The notes beneath the pieces were generated by a model, which searched no databases, had not been told where the DNA came from, and was given only the letters and a program-made list of their open reading frames with translations. 6,062 nt of DNA from Thermomicrobiaceae bacterium (GTDB taxonomy: Bacteria; Chloroflexota; Chloroflexia; Thermomicrobiales; Thermomicrobiaceae). Positions 1 to 5,471 of the stretch are shown piece after piece. A program made the translations under genes and the position numbers. Each line of letters starts with the position of its first letter. Within the stretch, counting starts at the first letter, position 1. The stretch lies in NCBI GenBank assembly GCA_007123655.1, contig SKKR01000008.1, positions 1 through 6,062 of the forward strand, given 5' to 3'.

Positions 1-1055
1 TGGTCGGCCGGCTTGCGGACCGGTACGGCGCGCGGGTGATGCTTCTGGTTGCGGCGGGCGGGCTCGGTTTTGCCTGCTTCGGGATGGCGTTTGCGGCGGG
101 CCCGATCGCGTTCTTCTTTGCCTTTGCAGCCCTCCGGGCGCTGGGCCAGGGGTCGATGCCGGTCAACGGAACGCTGCTGGTTGCGCAGTGGTTCGTGCGG
201 TACCGAGGGCGAGCGATGGCAATCATGGGGATCGGCGGTGCCGTCTCGAACGCAGTCTTCCCGCCGGTATCCCAGCAATTGATCGAACTCGTCGGCTGGC
301 GAGAGACGTATATGATCCTGGGCGTCTTCGTCTGGGTGTTGATCCTGCCGCTGGCGATCTTCGTCGTCAGAAATCGTCCGGAAGACCGGGGTGAGCTCCC
401 GGACGGCGCGGACGAGCTCCCGGACGCGGAGATCCGGGAGGCGCAGGCGGGTACGGCGCCAGCGAGCGCCGGCGCGCTGCGAACAGTGTTCTTCTGGGTG
501 ACCGCGCTCTCGCTGGCGGTTCCATCGCTCGTCACGACCGCGTACGTGTTTCATCAGATCTCGATCCTGACCTCGTTCGGCCTGTCGCCCGGAATGGCGG
601 CCGGGGTCTTCGTACCGTTTGCGGCGACTGCGACAATTGCCAGCTTCATTGGCGGGTACCTGGTGGACCGGTTCAATCCGATCCACGTCTTCACCGTGAA
701 CATGGGGCTGCTGGTGATCGCAACGCTGGTGCTCGTCATGGTGACGAATCCGGTGCTTGGCTTCGCCTATGCCGGGCTGCTGGGACTCTTTCAGGGAATC
801 CAGCAGGTCATCTCGAATACGACCTGGGCCTACTTCTACGGCAGGCGAGGTCTCGGCAAAGTGCAGGGGGCCGGCCAGATGACCGGGATCGCCGCCTCGG
901 CGATCGGACCACTTCCCCTGGCCGCACTGCACGGAGTCTTCGATGACTTTGTGCCGGCGATTCTGATACTTGGTGTGCTGCCGGTAATTGCGGCGTTCGC
1001 TGTGCAGCTGGTGAAGAAAGAACCGTACGGAGCAAGTGCGGCGGAATCAGGATAG
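1..1055 (+). CDS. MFS transporter, 5'-truncated by the window edge
   Basis: This is a major facilitator superfamily secondary transporter in the cytoplasmic membrane. The frame is open from base 3, so the gene begins upstream. A GTG at 36 is internal and not the true start, because the codons before it encode GRLADRYGARV, the classic MFS motif A between helices 2 and 3. About 350 residues are visible, holding roughly ten of the expected twelve helices. The central loop has charged residues with PEDRGELPDG, then the second six-helix bundle begins near base 485. The phrases LGQG, QWFVRYRGRAMAI and the PED-G-PDG loop resemble oxalate/formate-antiporter or monocarboxylate-type MFS members, so a small organic anion is a possible substrate, but this is weak inference. 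It ends in a short hydrophilic tail. The next gene starts 28 bases after its stop and is probably cotranscribed. The superfamily is certain; the substrate is unknown. Confidence 0.93.
   Translation, partial: VGRLADRYGARVMLLVAAGGLGFACFGMAFAAGPIAFFFAFAALRALGQGSMPVNGTLLVAQWFVRYRGRAMAIMGIGGAVSNAVFPPVSQQLIELVGWRETYMILGVFVWVLILPLAIFVVRNRPEDRGELPDGADELPDAEIREAQAGTAPASAGALRTVFFWVTALSLAVPSLVTTAYVFHQISILTSFGLSPGMAAGVFVPFAATATIASFIGGYLVDRFNPIHVFTVNMGLLVIATLVLVMVTNPVLGFAYAGLLGLFQGIQQVISNTTWAYFYGRRGLGKVQGAGQMTGIAASAIGPLPLAALHGVFDDFVPAILILGVLPVIAAFAVQLVKKEPYGASAAESG
393..426 (+). repeat. In-frame 13-bp direct repeat (21-bp period) in the MFS loop
   Basis: GAGCTCCCGGACG occurs at 393-405 and again at 414-426, a 21-base period that preserves reading frame. 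It produces the repeated peptide ELPDGADELPDA in the cytoplasmic loop between the two halves of the transporter. This looks like a small local duplication in a tolerant linker, not a functional element. Confidence 0.7.
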
Positions 1056-1083
1056 TCGAACGGACTGGGAGGTACGCGACGAG

Positions 1084-1485
1084 ATGCTCAGTGACGAACA
1101 GCGTAATCTGCTGGACAAATCGGGGTTCGCGAAGCTGGTGACGCTCATGCCGGACGGCCATCCCCAGGGGACAGTGATGTGGTACCGGAGAGAAGGTGAC
1201 ACGCTTCGGATGATCGCTCCCGAGAGTGCCGTGAAGGTGAAAAATCTCGACCGCGACTCGCGATCGACGGTGATCGTGGACGACCCGGACTCCGGCTACA
1301 GCTACCTCGAACTTCGCTGCCGCTGTGAGGTCGTCCATGATGACGCGTCGGCCCGCGAGGAGCTTCATCGGGTTGCCAGCCGGTACATCGGCGATCGGGC
1401 GGCGGATTTCGTGGCCGGGTTGAGCGCTGAGCCCCGCGTCATCCTGGTGTTCGAGCCGTTCAGAGTGCTCGGGCAGATACGCTAG
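1084..1485 (+). CDS. PPOX-class probable F420/flavin-dependent enzyme
   Basis: This is a 133-residue protein of the pyridoxamine 5'-phosphate oxidase-like split-barrel fold, closest in appearance to the Rv1155-type 'PPOX class probable F420-dependent' group. Such proteins are usually soluble dimers that bind F420 or FMN and reduce or oxidise small molecules. Visible signatures are FAKLVTLMPDGHPQGTVMW at residues 15-33 (first strands), KVKNLDRDSRSTVIVDD at 51-67 (phosphate-contacting K/R/N region), a strand YSYLELRCRCEVV at 72-84, and a C-terminal helix containing SRYIG. The length is normal for the family. I chose ATG 1084 because GGGAGG at 1067-1072 lies 11 bases upstream. A GTG at 1036 would add 16 unlike-family residues and overlap the upstream gene. 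Position 79 is Cys where Gly is common (RGR). The substrate is unknown; the choice of F420 versus FMN cannot be settled by eye. Confidence 0.86.
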   Translation: MLSDEQRNLLDKSGFAKLVTLMPDGHPQGTVMWYRREGDTLRMIAPESAVKVKNLDRDSRSTVIVDDPDSGYSYLELRCRCEVVHDDASAREELHRVASRYIGDRAADFVAGLSAEPRVILVFEPFRVLGQIR

Positions 1486-1491
1486 CGCGCC

Positions 1492-1525
1492 GCTGGTCAT
1501 AACGCCGGGACGCATCCCGGCCAGC
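1492..1525 (+). terminator. Candidate hairpin after the PPOX gene (no U-tract)
   Basis: Starting 6 bases after the PPOX stop, GCCGGGA (1504-1510) and TCCCGGC (1515-1521) form a perfect 7-bp stem with loop CGCA. Outer GCTGG (1492-1496) can pair with CCAGC (1521-1525) if the inner stem gives up one pair. No run of T follows, so it is not a canonical intrinsic terminator. Its place between two transcription units suggests termination or 3'-end protection. Confidence 0.35.
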
Positions 1526-1541
1526 AAAGCCGAAACCGCTC

Positions 1542-1570
1542 TTGACGGAGAGCCTCCTCGCCAGTAGACT
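1542..1570 (+). promoter_or_regulatory. Sigma70-type promoter of the ArsR-rhodanese operon
   Basis: The -35 box TTGACG (1542-1547) is separated by exactly 17 bases from the -10 box TAGACT (1565-1570). These match the housekeeping consensus at 5 of 6 and 4 of 6 positions. Transcription would start near 1576-1578, giving a leader of about 30 bases before the ATG at 1608. The TTG of the -35 box is also the start of an extended in-frame reading of the regulator. The promoter and operator lying inside that extension argue it is not translated. Confidence 0.7.
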
Positions 1571-1591
1571 ATTCAAAGGATCGTTTGAATA
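1570..1591 (+). promoter_or_regulatory. Palindromic operator, likely ArsR-family binding site
   Basis: TATTCAAA (1570-1577), a 6-base spacer GGATCG, then TTTGAATA (1584-1591) form a perfect 8+8 bp inverted repeat. It shares one base with the -10 box and covers the expected transcription start. ATTCAA/TTGAAT half-sites are typical of ArsR/SmtB-family operators, and the next gene encodes such a regulator. Binding here would block RNA polymerase, so autorepression is the natural inference. I saw no second copy of the half-site pair in the window. Confidence 0.78.
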
Positions 1592-1607
1592 CTGGAGCGA
1601 GGACTGC

Positions 1608-2282
1608 ATGGCACATCGCGAGTTCAAGGATCGGCTTTATGGCGAGTTCGCTCGTATCGGGAAAGCGGTCGCCAGCCCCCAGCGGCTGGAGTTCCTGGAC
1701 CTGCTGGCGCAGCGCGAATGGAGCGTCGAGGAACTGGCAAACGAGACCGACCAGTCCATCGCCAACGCCTCCGCGCACCTGAAAGTGCTGCGTACCGCCC
1801 AGCTGGTGGAGACCCGCAGGGACGGCTCCTACATCTATTACCGTCTGGCGGATCAGAACGTGGTGCGCCTCTGGCAGGCGATCCGCGACATCGGCCAGGA
1901 GCGCCTGGCGGAGATCGACCGGATCGTTGACCAGTTCATGGCCGGACGGGACGACTTCCAGCCAGTCGACGCCCAGACGCTCCTCAACCGGCTGCACGAG
2001 GATGACGTCTTGCTGCTCGACGTACGCCCAAAGGCGGAGTACGACCAGGGACATCTCCCGGGCGCCAGGTCTGTCCCGATCGACGAACTGGAATCCCACC
2101 TGGAGGAACTGGATCCCGACCGCGAGATCATTGCCTACTGCCGCGGCCCGTACTGTCTTTTTGCCGACGAAGCGGTTGAACTCCTGCGGCAGCGCGGTTT
2201 TCAAGCGCGCCGCATGGCGGACGGACTGCCCGACTGGCGCATGGCCGGGCTTCCCGTGCAACGAGAAGGAGTGAATGAGTGA
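1608..2282 (+). CDS. ArsR-family transcriptional regulator fused to a rhodanese domain
   Basis: This 224-residue protein has an N-terminal ArsR/SmtB winged helix (about 10-85) and a C-terminal rhodanese domain (about 115-218). The recognition-helix region is SIANASAHLKVLRTAQLV (50-67), followed by the wing ETRRDGSYIYYRL (68-80). The rhodanese part shows LLLDVRPKAEYDQGHLPGA (135-153), the active loop CRGPYC (178-183) and DGLPDWRMAGLPV (205-217). Cys178 is the expected persulfide-carrying residue. There are no cysteines outside that loop, so the classical ArsR Cys metal site and the BigR/SqrR-type sensor cysteines are absent. I chose ATG 1608 because GAGG at 1599-1602 lies 5 bases upstream, and the longer reading from TTG 1542 would translate the promoter and operator. 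It heads the operon and overlaps the next gene by 4 bases. Likely role: a dimeric cytoplasmic repressor of its own operon, released by a sulfur species. The fusion family is known; the ligand is inferred. Confidence 0.93.
   Translation: MAHREFKDRLYGEFARIGKAVASPQRLEFLDLLAQREWSVEELANETDQSIANASAHLKVLRTAQLVETRRDGSYIYYRLADQNVVRLWQAIRDIGQERLAEIDRIVDQFMAGRDDFQPVDAQTLLNRLHEDDVLLLDVRPKAEYDQGHLPGARSVPIDELESHLEELDPDREIIAYCRGPYCLFADEAVELLRQRGFQARRMADGLPDWRMAGLPVQREGVNE
2266..2282 (+). promoter_or_regulatory. Ribosome binding site and GTGA start/stop overlap
   Basis: AAGGAG (2266-2271) lies 7 bases before GTG 2279, whose first four bases, GTGA, also contain the TGA stop of the regulator. This fixes the start of the rhodanese-MBL gene and implies translational coupling. 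Nearby ATG 2275 is excluded because it reaches a stop after three codons. Confidence 0.8.
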
Positions 2283-3397
2283 CTGAGACGACCATTGCAA
2301 TCGATGTCGAAACGCTTCGCCGGAAACTAGATCACGAGGAGCCAGTGACGGTTCTCGATGTTCGCTCGCACGATGAACGCGAGGAACTGCGAGTACCTGG
2401 CAGCGTACACCTGGATGCCTACGCGGCCCTGAACGCGGGCGACATGTCGGTTCTCGACGACCTGGAACTTCCGTCGGACCGCCCGGTCGTTACTGTCTGT
2501 GCCGCGGGCAGAACCTCCTTGCTTGCAGCTCTGGAGCTCCGGAAGCGGGGTTACCGGGCCTGGTCGCTTTCCGGCGGAATGGAAGCCTGGAGCGTTGCCT
2601 GGAACGTCGCAACCGTCCCCATATCCCGCCCGGATATTTACGTCTTGCAGGTCCGCCGGGTTGGCAAAGGGTGTCTGTCGTACATCGTCGGCACAGGGGA
2701 TGACGCGATCGTCATCGATGCCGCGCTGGATCCGGGGGTTTACCTCGATCTCGCGATCCAGCACGGCTGGCGAATCTCGGCCGTTGTGGATACGCACATT
2801 CACGCGGACCATCTCTCGCGGTCCAGAGCACTCGCCGAGTCGGCCGGAGCGAACCTCTACATGCCGGATCAGGGCCGGGTTACGTTTCCGTTTCTCCCGC
2901 TTGATGACGGTGACGAGATACTAATCGGTGGTATCCCGCTCACTGCCATGCACACGCCCGGTCACACGCCGGAGAGTATGTCCTACCTGCTGGCGGATCA
3001 GGCCGTCTTCACCGGAGATACGCTGTTCCTGGACGGAGTCGGCCGGCCCGACCTGGAAGCGACTACCGACGAAGCGCGTGACAGGGCGCGGTTGCTGTAT
3101 GACTCCCTCCAGAGGCTGCTGGACCTGCCCGGGGAGACCCTGGTTCTGCCGGGTCACACGTCGCTGGAAATCCCGTTTGATGGGGAGTCGATCGATCTGC
3201 CGGTAACGGAGGTCGCCAGAAACGTGGCGGTGCAGCATCAGAGTCGAGACGCATTCGTTACCCGGTTACTCGATCGAATTCCTCCGGCACCCGCGAACCA
3301 CAGCCTGATCGTGAGCCTGAACGAGGCGGGGTTGCTCCCTGGCGAACGCAACCAGACCGGTCTCGAGGCCGGCGCAAATCGCTGCGCGGTTGCCTGA
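2279..3397 (+). CDS. Rhodanese/metallo-beta-lactamase fusion, probable persulfide dioxygenase-like
   Basis: This 372-residue cytoplasmic protein carries a rhodanese domain (about 9-112) with VLDVRSHDEREE and the active loop CAAGRTS (Cys74), then an MBL-fold domain (about 120-300). The MBL metal residues are THIHADH (His173, His175, Asp177, His178), TPGHT (His229), FTGDTLF (Asp247) and LPGHT (His293). VGRPDL (254-259) follows the Asp. By analogy to ETHE1-type persulfide dioxygenases, His173, His229 and Asp247 would hold one iron that oxidises glutathione-type persulfide to sulfite, while Cys74 would transfer sulfur to or from thiosulfate. The order is rhodanese first, opposite to the MBL-rhodanese order of the PRF/CstB proteins. 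About 70 residues after the MBL core are unassigned. The GTG start follows AAGGAG and overlaps the regulator gene by 4 bases. The fold and metal motif are clear; a glyoxalase II-like or other MBL hydrolase activity remains possible. Confidence 0.9.
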   Translation: MTETTIAIDVETLRRKLDHEEPVTVLDVRSHDEREELRVPGSVHLDAYAALNAGDMSVLDDLELPSDRPVVTVCAAGRTSLLAALELRKRGYRAWSLSGGMEAWSVAWNVATVPISRPDIYVLQVRRVGKGCLSYIVGTGDDAIVIDAALDPGVYLDLAIQHGWRISAVVDTHIHADHLSRSRALAESAGANLYMPDQGRVTFPFLPLDDGDEILIGGIPLTAMHTPGHTPESMSYLLADQAVFTGDTLFLDGVGRPDLEATTDEARDRARLLYDSLQRLLDLPGETLVLPGHTSLEIPFDGESIDLPVTEVARNVAVQHQSRDAFVTRLLDRIPPAPANHSLIVSLNEAGLLPGERNQTGLEAGANRCAVA

Positions 3398-3421
3398 TGC
3401 GTGACTGGATCGCAAACAGCA

Positions 3422-4705
3422 ATGACTGACATTCCTGTCCTGGGACTTCGCGCGAACTGGCAGCAGTTCTGGCTGCTGGTGCTGGTCAACGCATTCGTCG
3501 GATCGATGATCGGCCTTGAGCGGACCGTCATCCCGTTGCTGGCGGAGGAGGAGTTCGGAATCGCCGCCGCCACGGTGACGACCTCGTTCATCGTTTCCTT
3601 CGGGCTTGTCAAGGCGCTGGCGAACCTGTTCGCCGGACGCCTGTCGGACCGGATCGGGCGAAAGCGAATCCTGATCGCCGGATGGCTATTCGCGTTGCCG
3701 GTTCCCCTGATCATTATTCTGGCTCCAGACTGGTGGTGGATCGTCTTTGCCAACGTGTTGCTTGGCGTCAACCAGGGACTGGCCTGGTCCACCACGGTCA
3801 TTATGAAGATCGATCTGGTCGGCCCGGTCCGCCGGGGGCTGGCAATGGGGCTCAACGAGTTCGCCGGATACGCGTCCGTCGGCCTGTCTGCGCTGCTGAC
3901 GGGCTGGCTGGCGCAGACGTATTCGTTACGGCCGGAACCGTTCCTGATCGGCTTCGTGATCGCCCTTGCCGGACTGTTGCTGTCGATCTTCGCGGTGCGA
4001 GAGACGCGGGGGCATGCGATGCAGGAGGCGCTGATCCACGGTGACGACCAGGAAGACCAGAAGCCGTCTTTTCGCACCGTATTCGCACGCGCGTCCTGGG
4101 GCGACCGGAACCTGTTCTCCGCGTCACAGGCCGGACTGGTAAAGATGCTCAACGACGGCCTTGCCTGGGGGCTGCTGCCGGTCTATCTCGCGATGGCGGG
4201 ACTCGCGGTCGGGCAGATCGGGATGATCGCGGCGGTATATCCGATCGTCTGGGGCGTCGGTCAGTTGTTCACCGGTGCCGCCAGTGACCGGCTGGGCCGG
4301 AAGTGGCTGATCGCGGCCGGGATGTGGGTGCAGGCGGCGTCGATTGCCGGATTCGTCCTGCTGGACGGGTACACGGCGTGGATCATCACCGCGGGGTTCC
4401 TCGGGTTCGGAACCGCGATGGTCTATCCGACGCTCCTGGCGGTTGTGGCCGACAACAGCCAGCCGGCCTGGCGGGCGTCGGCCGTCGGGGTCTACCGGCT
4501 CTGGCGGGACAGCGGGTATGCCGCGGGCGCGCTCATGGTGGGGATCATGACGGACCTGTTCAGCATCCCGTCCGCAATCTGGGCAGTCGTCATTGTAACC
4601 GGGCTCTCGGGCGTGGTCGTTGCGCTCGTCATGCGGGAACGGATGCCGGATCCGGAGCAGGTTAGCTATCGGATCAATGCTCACGCGACCCGAACGGCGG
4701 ATTGA
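3422..4705 (+). CDS. MFS transporter of the sulfur-linked operon
   Basis: This is a full-length 12-helix major facilitator protein of 427 residues if started at ATG 3422. GTG 3401 is an in-frame alternative adding seven residues; neither has a convincing ribosome binding site. The first helix is FWLLVLVNAFVGSMIG. Motif A, GRLSDRIGRK, lies at about 72-81, and its second-half echo, GAASDRLGRK, at about 285-294, so both halves of the pseudo-symmetric fold are present. A hydrophilic loop rich in D, E, Q and K (about 197-222) joins the halves. Charged residues in or near helices include the ERT pair in helix 1 and MKIDLVGPVRRG with GLNEFAGY around helices 4-5, which could take part in proton coupling or anion binding. 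It follows the rhodanese-MBL gene by 24 bases (3 if GTG is used) and ends 5 bases before the methyltransferase. The context suggests export of a sulfur product such as sulfite or thiosulfate, but the sequence does not show the substrate. Confidence 0.92.
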   Translation: MTDIPVLGLRANWQQFWLLVLVNAFVGSMIGLERTVIPLLAEEEFGIAAATVTTSFIVSFGLVKALANLFAGRLSDRIGRKRILIAGWLFALPVPLIIILAPDWWWIVFANVLLGVNQGLAWSTTVIMKIDLVGPVRRGLAMGLNEFAGYASVGLSALLTGWLAQTYSLRPEPFLIGFVIALAGLLLSIFAVRETRGHAMQEALIHGDDQEDQKPSFRTVFARASWGDRNLFSASQAGLVKMLNDGLAWGLLPVYLAMAGLAVGQIGMIAAVYPIVWGVGQLFTGAASDRLGRKWLIAAGMWVQAASIAGFVLLDGYTAWIITAGFLGFGTAMVYPTLLAVVADNSQPAWRASAVGVYRLWRDSGYAAGALMVGIMTDLFSIPSAIWAVVIVTGLSGVVVALVMRERMPDPEQVSYRINAHATRTAD

Positions 4706-4710
4706 TTGAC

Positions 4711-5367
4711 ATGACCACCTACCTGTTCGACCGGGAAGCCCACCGCTACGACGCCTGGTATGACGAACCAGAGGGAGCCGGCCTCTACGCGGCCGAACTG
4801 GAGACCCTGAGACCGTTGATCAGGGAAACGGACTCCCCGCGACTGGAGATCGGCGTGGGCACCGGACGGTTCGCCGCGCCGCTGGAGATGGAATATGGGA
4901 TCGATCCGGCCGTGGCTCCAATGCGCATAGCGGCCGGACGCGGGGTGGCGTGCGTCGCTGCGACCGGTGAGGATCTGCCGTTCCGGTCGGGCACGTTCGG
5001 TGCAGCAGTGTTTGTGTTCACTCTCTGCTTCGTTGACGATGCCCGCAGGGTCATTCAGGAGGCGACTCGCGTGACTCGCCCCGGCGGCCGCGTCATTCTC
5101 GGGGTCGTTCCGGCGGACGGTCCGCTCGGGGCGCACTACCGGCGACTCGGTGAGGAGGGTCACCGCATCTACCGGCACGCCCGGTTCTACACAAGGGCGG
5201 ACCTGGACGGGTTGATGGCAACGGCCGATCTTGTGACGGAACGTCGAAGATCCGCCCGGATCGCTATCAGGGATGGCGTCATCGTGGCGGGCGACGTTGT
5301 TGACGGCGATGACCCGGATGCTGGCTTCCTGGTGATCAGCACAGTGAACCGGACCCGGGACCGGTAG
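4711..5367 (+). CDS. Class I SAM-dependent methyltransferase
   Basis: This 218-residue soluble protein has a Rossmann-type methyltransferase fold. SAM-binding motif I is LEIGVGTGRFA (45-55), with post-I GIDPA (63-67, Asp65 expected to bind the ribose). The motif II strand is FGAAVFVFTLCFVDD (96-110) and motif III is TRPGGRVILGVVP (122-134). The N-terminal FDREAHRYDAWYD resembles the cap of UbiE/COQ5-like small-molecule methyltransferases. It lacks the cysteine set expected of arsenite methyltransferases: I see only Cys81 and Cys106. I chose ATG 4711; the in-frame TTG at 4702 overlaps the transporter stop and would add three residues. The 5-base gap to the transporter implies the same transcript. 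In an operon with persulfide-handling genes, a sulfide or thiol acceptor is an attractive guess, but a general methyltransferase cannot be excluded. The last 18 coding bases and stop form a near-palindrome. Confidence 0.88.
   Translation: MTTYLFDREAHRYDAWYDEPEGAGLYAAELETLRPLIRETDSPRLEIGVGTGRFAAPLEMEYGIDPAVAPMRIAAGRGVACVAATGEDLPFRSGTFGAAVFVFTLCFVDDARRVIQEATRVTRPGGRVILGVVPADGPLGAHYRRLGEEGHRIYRHARFYTRADLDGLMATADLVTERRRSARIAIRDGVIVAGDVVDGDDPDAGFLVISTVNRTRDR
5348..5365. repeat. 18-bp near-perfect palindrome at the end of the methyltransferase gene
   Basis: ACCGG (5348-5352), A, CCCGGG (5354-5359), A, CCGGT (5361-5365) is symmetric apart from one A-A mismatch pair. It ends on the first base of the TAG stop. 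With no T-run it is not a clear terminator, but it could form a short 3' hairpin or be incidental in G+C-rich DNA. Confidence 0.3.
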
Positions 5368-5442
5368 AACTCGAGACGGCCGAGCGCTGTCATCTCAGGC
5401 GCCACACACGTTCCGGGAAGCTCGTTGTCAGACCGATGGGAT

Positions 5443-5469
5443 CGGCGGGAAGGCATTTCCCGATCGCCG
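5443..5469. terminator. Possible hairpin in the convergent intergenic gap
   Basis: GGGAA (5447-5451) and TTCCC (5457-5461) pair around the loop GGCAT, and CGGC (5443-5446) can extend the stem with GCCG (5466-5469) across a GATC bulge. The stem lies between the convergent methyltransferase and - strand MFS genes, just past the latter's stop. No T-rich tail is seen on either strand, so a role as a bidirectional terminator is only a possibility. The rest of this 104-base gap shows nothing I recognise. Confidence 0.25.
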
Positions 5470-5471
5470 GC

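Noticed and set aside
36..1055. GTG 36 as the real start of the first MFS gene
   Set aside because: The frame is open upstream and encodes MFS motif A; starting at 36 would remove the first two helices, so the gene is cut by the window edge and not short.
1036..1083. GTG start giving a longer PPOX protein overlapping the upstream MFS gene
   Set aside because: The extra 16 residues do not resemble the family and ATG 1084 has GGGAGG at suitable distance.
808..1527. Open frame of 239 codons on the - strand
   Set aside because: It spans the MFS 3' end and the PPOX gene, both with clear family motifs; the translation is Arg/Pro/Ser-rich with no known fold.
1542..1607. TTG start giving a 22-residue N-terminal extension of the regulator
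   Set aside because: It would translate through the -35 and -10 boxes and the palindrome; ATG 1608 has a well-placed ribosome binding site and gives the expected ArsR N-terminus.
1608..2282. Arsenic-resistance operon reading based on the ArsR family name
   Set aside because: No Cys metal site in the regulator, no arsenate reductase, ArsB/Acr3 or cysteine-rich arsenite methyltransferase; the rhodanese and persulfide dioxygenase-like domains point to sulfur.
1569..2300. Open frame of 243 codons on the - strand opposite the regulator
   Set aside because: It is antisense over the full ArsR-rhodanese gene, which has clear domain motifs; the antisense translation has none.
3238..4152. Long open frame of 304 codons on the - strand
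   Set aside because: It lies across the well-supported rhodanese-MBL 3' end and MFS gene, with a low-complexity Ser/Arg/Pro-rich translation and no recognisable domain; a high-G+C shadow frame.
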